Positions 12,201-27,200 are shown, counted from the first letter of the stretch. The stretch is 64,000 bases of DNA from Spisula solida (GCA_947247005.1 OX365957.1:12806817-12870816); one strand, 5' to 3'. Made by a program: numbers and translations. Notes: generated by a model from the letters alone, not told the origin.

Positions 12201-15200
12201 TTGACTGTAGGATTAAAGTTTGTTGTTTTTGCATTAAAACATCTCTAAGGACAGTTAGTGTCCTGAAGCCTACCAGGCGTTGGATTTCAAAATAATGACC
12301 TTTAAATGTTGAGATGTTGTGTTGCGAGTGGTATAAACGTTACGTCATTTCGTTTTTAGGAATGCGCATTTATTTCCATGACCTTCAAATACCTAGAAAA
12401 CATGAGATTTGTTGAATCAGATGCAATGTGCTGTACTTATAGCTTTTGTGAATCATCTGCTTAGGATGGTAAACAGTGCATGTGAAGTAAATGTCAAGGA
12501 CGCCATTTTTAAAAATATCAAATCAATTTCCTCTCAAAACGTTTGTTAGGAATAAGATATTGTGATGATATTTGCGGTATAGGTAACTTGAAAAGGTGAA
12601 TACGTGGCTTGCAGCAAGGGATTGTCAATCGGAGCAGGGTTCAAGGTCACTTTCGCTAACATAGAAAAAGGTTTCCGCTTGATAATCCAACAATGGCTCT
12701 ATAAATGTTCACAGATAGTGACAACATTAAAATACATATTATGTTACTTCTTTAGATATTTTTTCATATGTATAAATATATGACTTAGAAAATTAAATAA
12801 ACTTTATAGGATGCCAACTTCCTGCCAACTGGAGTGCCATTGTATTTCACAATGTTTGCTGAGAATAGTGCTGGAGCTAGAGCTAGTGTGTCCTGCAAAC
12901 TAGAAACCTATGACATCACGGTTCCAACCGGTCGTGTTCAAGGCGACTTCAGGACCAGCAGTAATCCATTTAATTTAAAAGCATCTGTGCTGGCGTACGA
13001 TGACTCTAGCATTACGGAAGTATATTTCGGTGCCGGATATGGTCCCGGGCAGTATGGAGATCAAGTAATACCATGGATGTCAGTAAATCTTAATGAAAAC
13101 TCGCACATTGGGCAAGGTAAATAGTTGGCGTTTCTTTATTGATTTGTAAACTGGTCACTTTTAGTTTAGATAGTACTAATTGTAGCATTTAAGTATTTTT
13201 ACGTAAAACTATTCACGTATGCGAATTCTTAGTTTTTATGTTCACAGAAAACTGTTTTGAAAACTACGTAATTAAATAAAACCTAGTACATTGTAAATGT
13301 ATTCACTAGCGTACAGTTCAAGCTAGTTGATAATAAAACCAGTTTATACTAGTACTCTGGGATATATATGTTAAATATGTTTACCATTTACTACTTTGTG
13401 TGTTCACTGTTGAGAGGTCAATATTTATTTAGGGCACCACAAAAATATATGGTTATCCTACAGAAACCACATTGTTCACAGATAGAGGAACGTTTGGACA
13501 AAGCAGCGTGTGACTATCCGTCTACTCTTTTCCCTCATGTCCATTGCTTGTTTGTCTTATTTGCTGAAGTAATGGATTCCGAACTTTGTTCTCGTTTACA
13601 CAGTAAAACGACTATAATGCTTGTCAGAAATCATAAAAGAATAGATGCGTTCACTAGGCACTTAGCATTCTTCATTTTATACAATTTGTTTTACCACAAA
13701 CAACCTATATACAGTGTATGTACTGTTGATGTTTTCAATAGCTTGGTTTTATCACATATTTTGATAATGTATTTTTAGATAATGAACCATTGTCACAGTT
13801 CGCAGAAGGACGCGAGGGCAAGTTGGTATCTACACCAGTATATGTCTACACCGATGTACCATCTGCTAGCCAGTGTGCCAAACAATGTTTGTCGGTTGCT
13901 TATTGTATCAGTTTTAACTTTGACTATGCTGAATATCCAAAATGTGAACTTCTGAATGTAATACAAGACCATGATGTGTCTTTATCAGTGGTAGGTCTTT
14001 GTTTCACAGTATTAGCAATTTGCACCATAAAACACTTTTTAACCCATTGTGCTTTATGTTTATGAGTTAAACACTACAATATTAAGACTTTCAAGACACT
14101 ATACAGATTGAATAAATCCAGCTGGTGGCAAAACAATGTGCATCACGAGCGATACTTGTAAGATAACAATCATAATTTTTAAGCAATCGACTTGAAATCC
14201 TAGCGTAATTAGTTTAAAAATTTGACAATGTACCGCTAAAACACTGTTCAGAGCTCCAGGCCTAAGAGAAGACTAAACACACTTAACTTAATAGATAATT
14301 TATGCGGGTACATGTACTCTATGCCTAGTAAGCATTTCTTTTAATAACGTGTAAGTATGTATAGTATGTCATACCAGTATTTAGTCCTTCGAATCGGCTT
14401 GGTGGTCACTATTTTTTTCGTGCAATGAAATTTAGCGACCAGGTGATACTCTCATGTGAATATTGTACAATGTAGCACTTGTCTTAGAACTTATTTTGCA
14501 TGACTTAGTGTAAGGTTGTGTGATGATGCCGATTAAACAGCGCACCCATGTGAATTAGATATGTTATAAAATATTACTAGCGATTTCGTTAATGACACTG
14601 TATATTTCCAGATAAGTGTGTTCTATCATTTTGAACGACATGGTACTGGACATGCGCACGACTTTGCATTTGAAGACATGAATATGCAGCATAATTTTCT
14701 GTATTATTTCAATTTGGATTTAACCAATGAACTTGGATACAGGGCTATTCTCTCTAGTCACTGTCTACTGGTTGATCTGACTGTGCCAGAAACAGGTATA
14801 CCCATTCGTACTAGATGTTTGCATTTGTGGACCATATTGAAATTTGGTCTAGTACCAAATATGTCATCCACTATAAATAAAGTCGTTATTATTATTATTA
14901 TTATTCATTTCATCTTAGTTGATGTTAAGTCCCCCACCCCCGTTATGAGGGATGTATAGTTAAAACACTCATAGAAGCATAGATCAAGAGGTTGGACAAC
15001 GCATGCTTTTATACATGTATCAACTGTCAACAGAAATGCATATGTTCCTCATAAAACAGGTGTAAATATTTACATGGACCTGAGAGGATCAAAATCTAAT
15101 GTGCCATGTATGTCTACGGTGTCGGGTAAAAAATTAATCCAGACAGAAAATATAATTCGTATGAGGGAAGACTTGTAATCGGGTCTGAAACTTTAGTTCA

Positions 15201-18200
15201 TGTAGGCAGTATGTGGTGTTAACTTAAGTGCACATGAATGCCATAAAACATTTATATTTGCGACAATCTTTGTTGCATTGAATGATAATGCTTGTTTATA
15301 CTGTAGAAATCGGGTATATACAACAAAGCGTTCATATTTATGTAGATTACATTTGTATATATAATAAACATTGAGACGTAGTGAGTCAGTAATTGGCTCA
15401 GTAGCTAAAGAGTGATAGGCACAATTATAAAAATGACATTTGTCCTGTTGTCCAAACTTGTAAATGTATTGCACATATTCAAATACCAATTTTATACACC
15501 AGGACCAGTATCAAATGTCAGTTTTGAGCAGATGGAATATGCACATTGTGAGCAATTATTACCACCTGATAGGCCGGATCTCAGGCGATATTGTATCGGC
15601 GTAAACGATAACATTCTCAATCATTGGTGAGTACATGTCACACTCATACAAGATAGTTCGGTCTGTATAGGTATGGTGTGTTTGCCTTTTATGACTTGAG
15701 GTAAGTTGTTAAAGGTCGTAATGACAAATTTTGCATTAGTTTCATTTAACATTGCTATTTTGTACTTGAGTACATGGTTGTACATGGTTGTACGTGTATA
15801 TGGCCATGTACACGACACAAACATAGTATGTATTGATGCATAATATGAACTATAATGGACAACGTGAATTTTTAAATTTACTAAATAAATTTCTAAATTT
15901 ACTAAATAAACGTACATGTATAAGTATGCATTACAGCGACCATTGGATTTGTTTGCAGCAAACACATACATGTAATTATCATGTTACTTTTCTACATTTA
16001 AAACATGCAACACAGTTTGACAGAATCGTGATTATGCTAGTGTTGTTCTTGTTATAGGACCGTTGTTGATGGAGATGGGTCAGCAACAGTATTCAATGGT
16101 GATGAACCACTACTAGACTTAAGATTTACTAGAAACGTGTATTACATTGCTGGTACTGTTCTATTCTTCAATTTGACAAATCACTACTATATGTTTATTA
16201 TTTTATCAGATCATGTGTGTACCTCTCCGATCATATTTTACATTGGTTAACATAGTTATAAAATACTTGTTAATGTACGAAGGATGTTCAGTGCGTTTAC
16301 AGACTCTTAAGTTTAAAAAATTTTGAGATAAAGTAACACATTTTAATTATGAACGAATTGATCAATAAATCAAGCTGTGTACATTTTTGTATACCAAAAC
16401 GAGATTTGAGAAAGTCTATTCATTATCCTCATGCTATATACACGATTCATATCTCTCTAATGGATAATTCCACATAAATAAAAAAACAATGAAGGCGGTT
16501 TTTTAATACATGTAATATGCATATATTGTACTCAATTATTAATAAACTACTTATATTGTATGACATACCATCACCAAAACTATTTTGATCTCACACAATC
16601 CTAATGACCATCAGTCTGCTAGATATACATGCAAAGAATAGGAATGTCATATTGTCTTAAACCATGACTGAGGGATTGATTTAATACTGTATTATTTTTA
16701 TTTATAAAGGAAACTGGAATGGGTTCCGTGATAATGAGACTGGAATTCTAGCCTACTCGATGTCTGTAGGGAGAGTTGTATGTGAAGATAGAATCCACCT
16801 ACATCATGACCCACACAGACATTTACTGCACGATTCACAGTGGACACATAAATCTATCCTCACGGGCTCGACAGTTAAGGATACATTCCCGCTGGATTGT
16901 GAGTACATGTAGTGTCATATTGTTGTGTAATATCCTAAAACTTGAAAGTAACTAAAGTACCGGTCTTTATGTTTGTGTTGTCTTGGCACTGATAAAGTGC
17001 AATAATAGCATGTGTACCTCTGGCAATGTAGTTCATTTATATCATAATAAGTATAGCAGAAACACACTAACACCAACGTGGATTGAATGTGTCTGACACT
17101 GTCAGACGAATAAGGTGTCTGACAGTGCCAGACGTTTTATTGATAACACAATAAGGTTATGTAAGCAAATTATGACAAAGTTGGACAAAACAAAGTCCAC
17201 ACCAGTCCCGTACCGGTCTTCACGGTGTATAACCATATCGGTACCATCTCGGTGCAAAATGATATATTGGTACCCCACGGTGCTGGCACTGTTCTCTCTC
17301 AGTACAAAACAATGAAGTGGAGAGACGACGATCGGCAGGAGAGGTAAGAAAATAATATTTTTGTCAAACATTCGGGTTTATGAATATAAATCGATAACCC
17401 ACGGACCCCCAATGATTTACCATAATTGTCTTTTTACTGTTCAATTTGTTAATCAGTTGTCACAAGTTCAGTTGAAGCTGGAATGTTGACCGGGGGTACT
17501 TGTTCGAATGAAAATCGAGCCATGTTTATGAAGCTTAAATGCAACTTTCCTTCACTATAGCAAATATCAAGTACCTCATACGTAAAGCCGTTGATCATAT
17601 CTTGCCCTTAAAAGCTTTTTATTTGATAACTTCCATCGGATTGTTTTAATAAAAACTACTTTCGGTTTAGACGCGGCACCGGTTCCTTCTCTGTTCTGGC
17701 CCTGGTACCCACTCTGCTCGTTGCAGCTGACTGGCGCCGGTGCCCTCTCGGTGCTTGTGATCACAATGATAATATTATATAGCATTACCGGCTCATAACA
17801 TTGTCACTGATCGATGGAATTTCAAATAACCTGACACAAATAATCACATCAACATGACGCCGTAACGCCGTGTAGCCCGTATCTCATAGTCATTCTCGGT
17901 CATTGAAGGTCGAAATTAAGCATTTTATAGCTTATTCCGTCGTACTTGCAAAGTGCTTATTTAATTATGTTATGTTTGTGCGGTCATAAACTTTGAAGCC
18001 CCTTAGAAGAAGAGGTGGTATGTTGTGCTGCGTTACGACGTCGGCAACAGTCTGTCGAAGCATCTATCTGGTCATATCGACGCATATACCGAGGTTTAGA
18101 CATTATTCTCACTTTGTCAAATCTCCTAGAATCAGTTACACTTGGACATAAATATACTATTGTGTTGATGACTAGCTTACAAACGTCAAAATATCATTCT

Positions 18201-21200
18201 TTAGGTTTGCAGATGCACTTGTAGTGGAACACCACGCACCGGTTAATTAAATCCTCCGGAGACAGATAATTGGGGTCTGGACCCCGCCCCAAACTACGCG
18301 CCTGGATATATTTTATCATCAACATTGTATACCCAGACCCATACAATTATCACAAGTACATTATAAAACTTACATTGTAACATTTTATGTACAGTCAAAC
18401 CTGTGTTAAAGACCATATCTGATAACCAAGTCGTTGACGACTCATACTACATCAGTTAAAAAGACCACCAACATTATATTCCATCCTACCATTTTCATTT
18501 ATATTGAAAATGGTAAGAGTTACCTGTCATCTAAGGTCATATTTAAATGTTACATTGGTGGTCTTTTAGACTGGTTTCACTGTACTGATATAATATTTAA
18601 TATACATCGATAACGAGCGGTCAGTCGATCGTGCAGTGTTTATGTTATGTTTTGTTTATTTAATGATGAGTTATCTCTGGCGAACTATACCATAAAAATT
18701 ATATTGACAATGTTATTCTTGATAAACAAACAAGTAACTTATGCTATTATCATGACTGTTGTTGTACAAATTGCAACAATGACTAGAATGTCTTATTCTA
18801 GATACAATGCACCTATTTGGTATAACGTTACAGAAAGCTATAACAACTGCAGCATCAGGTTGTTCAACAATTATGAAGTATTATTTCATATAACCTGAAT
18901 TATAAGAAAAGTACTCCATTATGAAACTGATGTTTGACACATACGTATCATGTATTGCAACGTGTGTGGTGATGTTGTCACCTGGTCATTCACACACTTG
19001 ATCATTTACAAGATCGGGGGCAGGGGTTTATGATGAAATATTTTGGATATATAAAGGGGTGTACAGGTTGTCTCAAAATGCATGTCCGCATGTTGAAAGG
19101 TTATAATATATATATTTATTAGAAAGTCATTTGATCATAAATATTAAGGAAGGTTATGCCTTTAACAAGCGGATATGTACTTTGAGACACCCTATACATG
19201 AACTACGTAAGCATATCGCATATATTTTATTCCATGTATGATTTGGTAGCATTGAAGTCATGTACATTTGTTCCCTGGTGAAAGAAATATAAACTAATTG
19301 GTCGGAATGAGTTCAACGGTTTCCTAGATGGCAGTTTCAAACGTGGTTTTCTGCAATATGTAAAACGAAGAATGACTACTTTTTAAGGATTACAGTACCA
19401 ACTATAACATTTTAAGTACGTTAAATGAATAGACACAATTAATATAATCTGTATCGGCAGTTATCTGCAAATGATACATAGTTGTGTCTCAGCCGTGTCC
19501 AAATAAGCCTATGTGTTCCAACCGTCACTACTTTTAAGCTGATATTCTCCACCGACACTACGCGCCTGAATATATTTTATTATATTGATTATATATCCAG
19601 ACCCATACGCTAATCAAAATGTATTTGATATTCAAATTTCTTCGTCGTAATGCAGCACAACATACCACCTCTTCTTCTAAGGGGCTTCAAAGTTTATGAC
19701 CGCACAAACATAAAATAATTAAATAAGCACGTAGCAAGTACGACGGAATAAGCTATAAAATGCTTAATTTCGACCTTCAATGACCGAGAATGACAATGAG
19801 ATACGGGCTACACGTCGGAAAGTGGGCCCGCTCGAGTTACGGCGTCATGTTGATGTGAATATTTGTGTCAGGTTATTTGAAATTCCATCGATCAGTGACA
19901 ATGTTATGAGCCGGTAAAGCTATATAATATTATCATTGTGATTACAAACACAGAGAGGGTACCGTTGCCAGTCAGCTGCAACGAGCAGAGAGGGTACCGT
20001 GGCCAGAATAGAGACCGGTGCCGCTTCTAAACCTCAATTAGGATGATTTAAAGAAATTTGATGGAAGTTACCGAATAAAAAGCTTTTTGGGGCAAACTAT
20101 GATCAACGGCTTTACGTCTGAGGTACTATAGTGCGGCCATGATATGATGGCACAAAAACATTGTGTAAACTTCACTGGTAGGATTAGTCCATATCAAAAC
20201 GCGGGTAAGTAAATAAATCACGATTATCTAAGCGCTTGTACAGTAATTTTAACTTATTTAATTAAGGATGAAGATCGTTGTGTTTATTAAAAAATCTAGT
20301 GATAACGTTTCTAATCTCAAAGTTCGAATCCCATTAGAATCTTTTTTTTTTTTTCGCGAATTAAATTTCCGCACACTTCACGAAACTGTATTTGTGGGTG
20401 TATTACTTACAACAAGATAAACTGTGTAACTGTACACTATTAAATAGAACTATGGCTAAACGTATCGTTTTAACACACCAAGGACGATACATTGTGTCTA
20501 ATGTATTATACTTCTGCACAATAGAGGCACCAATAGAACTGCCAGTGAGTCCGTTGTCCTGTCAGAGGAAACAAACTATCGCGATAACAGGGGTATCAGA
20601 AAGGACGGTTTCACGCATAAAGGCGACGAAATTGCACAACGGTGAAAGAAAATCAAGAAGTAACAAAATCTCACTGGATTCTTTTGATGATGATGATGAT
20701 GACAGTGATTATGACGAGGCGGTTGGTGATAGTGATGATGATTTTGCAGATTTCTAAAATAATTCTATCACAAACACTGCTGATGAACAATATTAATTCA
20801 TATAATTTATATACACATGCATGTATACGTACAGAATATTAATTTATAGTTGATTTTTCTAGATAAATATAATAGAATATTATATAATAAATATACAGAA
20901 CAGAGAAAGTATACGAAGGATAAAAAAATGTAACAAGATAATCAACGAGTAACGGGATATACTAAGAAAAAAGTTTACTAGAACTGAAGAATACAAATCA
21001 TTACCAAACAATGCACAAAAGTGAGACTCGAACCAGTAACCTCCATCCATAATATTATTGTATTTCCAACGCTTTACCAACTGCGCTAGCGAGGCACATG
21101 TGAAATCGTCTCGCATATTTGCTCATATTGCGAAAACGTAATACGAAACAAGCGTTTATTGACCATGACTGTAAATAAGCACCCCTTTCTGTTGAAAATG

Positions 21201-24200
21201 AACCCATCGGCTAATTAGCATGTGTAAATGTTATTGTGCCATCATATCTTGGCCGCACTATATATATTTGTTATATTGAAGAAAAGTCGCATTTAAAGTT
21301 GATAAACATGTTTCGATGTTCATTTGAAGAAGTACCCCCGGTCAACATTCCAGCTACGTCGGAACTTTATGACAACTGATAAAACAAATTGAACAATAGA
21401 AATACAATGGTTAACCATGGGGGTTCCTAGGGATATCGATTGTGTTGCATACACCCGTATGCTTGTACAAAAATATGATTCCCTGACCTCTCCTGTCGAT
21501 CGTCGTCCTTCAACTTCATGGTGTTGCACTGAGAGAGGCCCGTGCCAGCACCGAGGGGAGACCGACATATCATTTTGCACCGAGACGGTATCGATATGGT
21601 TATTAAGCTTTGTTTTATTATACCTTGGATATATGACCAAAATATTCTGACAATGTCGACTATTGTAGTTTTTTAACCAGCTGTTACTTTTGTGGGCTGA
21701 CTTCCCAGTCTGAGTTTTAATTATTTTTTTCTACATGCATGCCATTGATATAGAGATGCACGTTGCTATGTGCAACCAGGTATTAATTATATACGCGGAC
21801 AAGTATTACTTCTAAAATACTACTTTAACAGTACTTTGATTGATTCTTTAAAAACATGTAAGTGCTGTCGTAATTCCTTATACTATATGGATTATCTGCA
21901 GCAACACAATAGTTGGCATAATTATATTGAATCAGCATGTTATTACAACGCACTGTCATATCTAAATGCATGTTCTGCTGTTGATGTTGTTATTGTTTTT
22001 TAGCTGGCCGTTACTTCATCACAGTACGAGCACTGAACAAGGTCCAGTATGGCGGGCCACATGTTACGACTGTTTGCCATTCAATTCCGTATATCATCGA
22101 TATAACTGAACCTATTATACATGAGCTTTTTGACATCAAGTACAATGAAAATAAATTGATACTATCTCTACAACATAACTCGAGGTATGTACATTCTAAA
22201 GTACTTAGTATTGTATTAAAAATGTACACTCTACATTGTAGCATATGTATGACTTTGCATGTTACAATGTATAAAGACTTACTCATTATAACGTAATAAC
22301 TTAAATTGCTGATTTCGATCAATCTTTTAGTACATGTGTACATATTATGTTGTATAGAAGGTTTTGTGATAGCGTTAAGACAATTGAACTAATAAGATTG
22401 ACTATAAATACATTAACTTGTATTGTGAGTGCATGAAAAAAATATCTGACTTTGCAAAAAAACGTGTTATATTTCAGTGATCTAGAATCTGGTATTGCAA
22501 AAATCGCGTTATGTCTTGGAGAAACTACTAGGGACTGCGTGATAAAGAATTGGATAGTGCTTACATCAACTTTAGACTCGCCAGAACTTTCCATCCAATA
22601 TCAAATACCTGATGGAGTTCCAACTTGGATACGTTTACGAGTGACAAACAATGGTAACCAATATTTGCATGTACCTATTACAGTAAAACCTCGGTAATAC
22701 GAGCCGCAAATATTCGAGCAACCGGCCTAATTCGAGCAAATTTCAAAGTCTCCGCGAATTTACTCGATATTTTACCTTAATTTGTTAAGTTATTTCGAGC
22801 ATCCGGCATAATTCGAGGTATAACTATTTGTGGGTTGCAATGTCAATGTGAGCTGGTACTTCGACGTTTGATGAAAATTAACTGATATATAGAATGTCCT
22901 TGTCTATACATGTGACCAAGGATATTGGGCAAAGTAGTTATATTGCGATATGATATATGTTATATCTATCAGTTGTGATATACAGTCGCTGATTATAATA
23001 CATGGTGTCATTTAGACTTTTGGGCAAATGTTTAGTCACTTCATACATGTAACAGTATCGTCTTACGTAAACCATATTACGAGGGTCAGTCAAAAACTTA
23101 AGCCTTGAAAATGTATTTACAATTGTACTTTCTATTGAAAATTGTCAAATATTATTCGATGCGGATCTTTTGTTAATTTCTGTCATCAGATATAGGCTTA
23201 TAGGTCATCCGGCTGGATGTGGTCTTATGACGGAGTTGTTCACTAAGGTATATCTCGACTTGTTTTGGCTGGAACATTCAGCCGAGACATTTTACGTATT
23301 GAAACTAGGTCATCCGGCTACGGTTTTCAGATTTTTTGTTGCTGAAACCGGGCCTTTAACGTTTTAATACTGTTACTTAACTTTTGGCGCTAAATGAAGC
23401 TAAAACTATGTAGTTCAGCAGTTTTACTGTTGTAACTTGGTCATTCAGCGTAAGCATTCCGCCTTGTGTTTGCAGAAGCTTTTCTATTCAGCTTTTTAAC
23501 AGTTTGGACAAGGGCTGATTAATTTTCTTGGTTGACAGTGTGTTGGTTGGGCACTTCTTCGTTTTATGATTACTGACAGCTTAATCTAGACATTATAGTC
23601 GTTTTGCTGTGGAAACTAGGTCTTTCACCTAGTAATAATTTATTATACTTTTCGACAGCTTTGACTTTGACGGATCTTTGCTTGTTTAGTTGGACATTGT
23701 GCCTTGTATGTGTTTTATGTTTCCTGTGCTCAGTTGGTCCAGTTGAGCATTGTACTTTGTGTGATTTTAATGTTTTCTGTGCTCTGCTTGTTAAGTTGAG
23801 TGCTGCCTTTTCTGTCTGACTTAATATAGTCTTTATACATACAGTTGCCAATCAACCATTAAGAACATCAGTAAGGGGAATGCGTTCGCGCAAATCACAG
23901 GGAGATTGGATATTTTCTAAATTCAGTGGTTTAGTTCAACCTTAAATAGTGTGATTTATTACAACTAACATGTGTTTCTTGTATCATAAATAATAATGAG
24001 CATTATTTCAGAATGGTCACTTATGCTGTGTTATTTTGTTGCTTAGCCACAATTATACCCACATATTTCCGATTTTCTCGGCATGTGTTATCCCTGATTT
24101 CACAATTTCTTTCAATATGATTAAGAATATATATTATGAAGTCCAGTTACCTTAAAATAAATCAGATGTATAACTTTGCTTTGGAAAAAATGATTCGTTC

Positions 24201-27200
24201 GTTTGGGTGAGGGTAAAATTGTGGTTTTAATACAATCAAATAAAATGACAATTTATAGTTTCGCCAAGTATATGTTCTATAGTGGTTGAACAAATCAACT
24301 ATAAGTAAGTTTATCTGATAGATTAATGTATTACGGAATGAACTATAGGTTTGCAATTGTCGAATATATATTTATGTTACCACATCATCACAACTACTTA
24401 CAGCTTGAACGCATGCCCTCAGGTTGTCTTCTTTCGTTGCATGGACACAAAAATCAAATTGTCATAACCAAAATTCGCCATTACATCAGTGTAATATCAT
24501 AGCTCACGATAATGTATAGAAAATATACAAACACTTATTATCCTAAGCATTATTTAACACTCTCATGTATTTCATGTATACCTGTCCGTCTGAATAAAGC
24601 TGACTGAGTTGTCAGTTTCGTATTGTTGTACATGCAGGCCATCGGAAACTGCTACAATGTAAAATTGCATTTTGTAAACAGTTCATTTCATAGACCGGTC
24701 TGTTATCATTGTACAATAAATTAATTTAAATTTGCTATTTCAGTACAATTACACACAGTTGGGCACGCTAACCAGCCAATAATTGTCGACAAGACTCCAC
24801 CAAGTCCTGGAAAATTAAATGATGGGCTTATTTTGGGAGAAGATTTGCAGTACACAAAATATTCAGATCAGGTATGAAATGTGTTCTACTCTGGAATAAC
24901 AGGGCAATGCAGTAGCTTTGATCATTATTTGAAAGCTTTTAAAATCATTTTTGACGGCCATCACACGGTTGTTTTAATTAATGACATCTCCTTAGCTGCT
25001 AGATAGAATCTGGAAAGCATTCATAGTAACTACATTTGTATCATCATGATAGCAGTTCAAGTGATTATCGATCAGTAGTTGTGTTTGGTGCCGGTTCGGT
25101 AGCATGTTCAGTGTACATGTATGAATATAGGGTTCAGTACTTGCTCTATCCTCGTTTTATCAAGTGTTTGTTTGAGTTATTTTACGTAATGTTTTCTATT
25201 ACTTAGCTTTGTGCAAACTGGAATGGCTTTTACGACCCACAGAGTGGTATAACCTCTTATGCAATTGGTGCTGGATCTTCTAAAGGCGCTGTGGACGTTG
25301 AAGAACTGAAGGAATTAAAAAGAAATGTATATCAATACTGTATGCAACTGAATGAGACAAACATTTTGATTCATGATAACGTGTACTATGTTGTCCTATG
25401 GGCAAACAATGGTGGCATAAATCAGCTAAATACATCAGTTGTATCGGACGGAGGTATGCCCTTTATCAATCCCATTTAAACCAAATCCATATAGAGCTTC
25501 ACTACTTTACACTGCTATATAGGATCTGATGGTACTCCATACGGGGTCATGTCCAAGTGACCTTTCAATCAGCAAATCAAAACTTTACTTTCACAAATCT
25601 GAAAGTGTACAGGTGGCTAGATTTTCTTCAGCTTTTATGCTTGCATTGATATGTTCTTGTGCATAGTACTTAAATATCACTGGTGACAATTATTCTCTTG
25701 CAATTTTCTGTAACTTTTTTTAGCTATTTCTTAATTTCTACTGAACATAAAAAGAGATTTAGCTCAAGTAAGATTATTGTTTCTTTAGATGAGTTGTCTC
25801 CTTTGCATATCACAGCCATCACAAAGTAATTGCACGTACTAGTTTAACTGTAACATACAATTGTTTTATCTTTTACACGTTTAACACTTGTAACATGCCT
25901 ATTTCGTTAACAATTGTTTGCTCTGACAGCGCCACCCTGTAATAGTCGGATGTTTGATGCAGATGTAGACGTATTTTGGTATTAGCAAAGTTAATCACTA
26001 GGACTGGTGCAAGTCTTACTAGTGGCTACAGACTGACTGACTCACTGCGTGGGAGAGAGGTCATTTGAACATGACCTGCTACAGAGTGTAGTCAGATCCT
26101 AACAGCGTAGCTAAATGTTAGGGTCTGATTTAATGAGATTGGTCCTTTATTTTAATGTTATGACGAGATTGATATCTATGGGGGTTGTTGGTGATTTTAT
26201 AGCCGTTTATGGGCTATGTTCCCAAATGAAAATCGTATCTTTTTTCCCAAATTCAACAACTTCCCAATTCAGAATAAAAAGATCTACGAAAAATCGTCCT
26301 AATTTCAGCCAGCACAACTAAACATACTAACTAACGTTAATTAAAGCAATGGGATATGTTCCCAAACTTTGGGGAAACACAGTGATATTCATTGTGGTGG
26401 ATGATGTGTAATCGATTTACATCTGTTTGTATATTGTACAAGCGGATATACACGTACTACATAGTTGATTTGTAACGTGTTTATCAAATCTGTCAGAGAC
26501 GTCTTATTGAAATGGTTAAAACGGTAATTGAATTTTTTGTGTTGAAAGTGCATGTATATAGGTTGGAGTCGAACATTTTGTATGCTGGTATACATGTATT
26601 TTTGTATAGGGCATTGTATATTTATTATCCTTAGATTTTACTTACATGCATTTGTTCGTGACAAAATTAGTCTAACCATGATTTGGCTACATCTACAATC
26701 ATGGCTGTTGATGGATACATTAAAATGTCTTAATCGTTACAGTTCGTGTAGATTTGACGAAACCAGTTCCTGGTGATGTTATTGATGGTAACGTAGCAGA
26801 TTTTTCTGATGTTCAGTTCAGTTCATTACCATCAACTGTGCGATTGCAATGGAGACATTTCTTTGACCCTGAATCTGGCATTCGTGAATATACAGCACGT
26901 GTTTGGAGACAACGGTATGAATTGTGTATTTTGAGTATTAACAAACATTAAATCAGTGAAAGTATATAGCGGATATGTGTTTACATGTGCACCTGAAAAA
27001 TGTGCTGACCTTAGACATCCAAAGCGAATCTGAAGTTACCTATGTCGTCCATTTATTGACACCTTTTATTTGAACTCACTCACAATCTTTCACTTGGCAA
27101 GACATTTCACATGATATCCTGAAACTAAACTTCCAGGTGACCTTGATAGTTTTCGTTATGCCAACACATAATTTTCCATGTGACACATCCATTCCAATTG

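Larger units (their letters stand above)
20127..21262 (+). mobile_element. 1.14-kb Tc1/IS630-type TIR element, degenerate
   Basis: Termini tatagtgcggccatgatatg (20127) and catatcttggccgcactata (21243-21262) belong to TIRs of about 34 bp with two differences. It interrupts the right arm of the 4.4-kb foldback. The uninterrupted left arm (near 17560-17580) shows the empty site, consistent with insertion at TA. Contains a truncated transposase and, on the minus strand, a tRNA-like sequence. Confidence 0.8.
17205..21610 (+). mobile_element. 4.4-kb foldback element in intron 14
   Basis: The left arm, about 17205-18045, is the inverted copy of about 19640-20126 plus 21263-21610: e.g. accggctcataacattgtca (17787) against tgacaatgttatgagccggt (19896), gaggtggtatgttgtgctgc (18011) against gcagcacaacataccacctc (19652), and gaatgttgaccgggggtact (17481) against agtacccccggtcaacattc (21331). 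The loop, 18046-19639, holds two MITEs and a pair of direct repeats. Confidence 0.85.

Noticed and set aside
13368..13778. 136-codon ORF on the + strand in intron 9
   Set aside because: Part of it matches the dispersed repeat at 23555-23620 in inverted orientation, it has no recognisable domain, and the real exon 10 follows immediately with a proper acceptor in another frame.
15621..15971. 116-codon minus-strand ORF in intron 12
   Set aside because: Tyr/Val/Asn-rich product of an AT-rich local duplication, no domain, antisense to the confirmed gene.
18647..18898. 83-codon ORF with hydrophobic segments in the foldback loop
   Set aside because: It begins across a foldback-terminus fragment and has no family resemblance; chance open frame in AT-rich sequence.
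21320..21650. Overlapping ORFs on both strands
   Set aside because: They lie in the right arm of the intron-14 foldback and their counterparts in the left arm are not conserved as protein.
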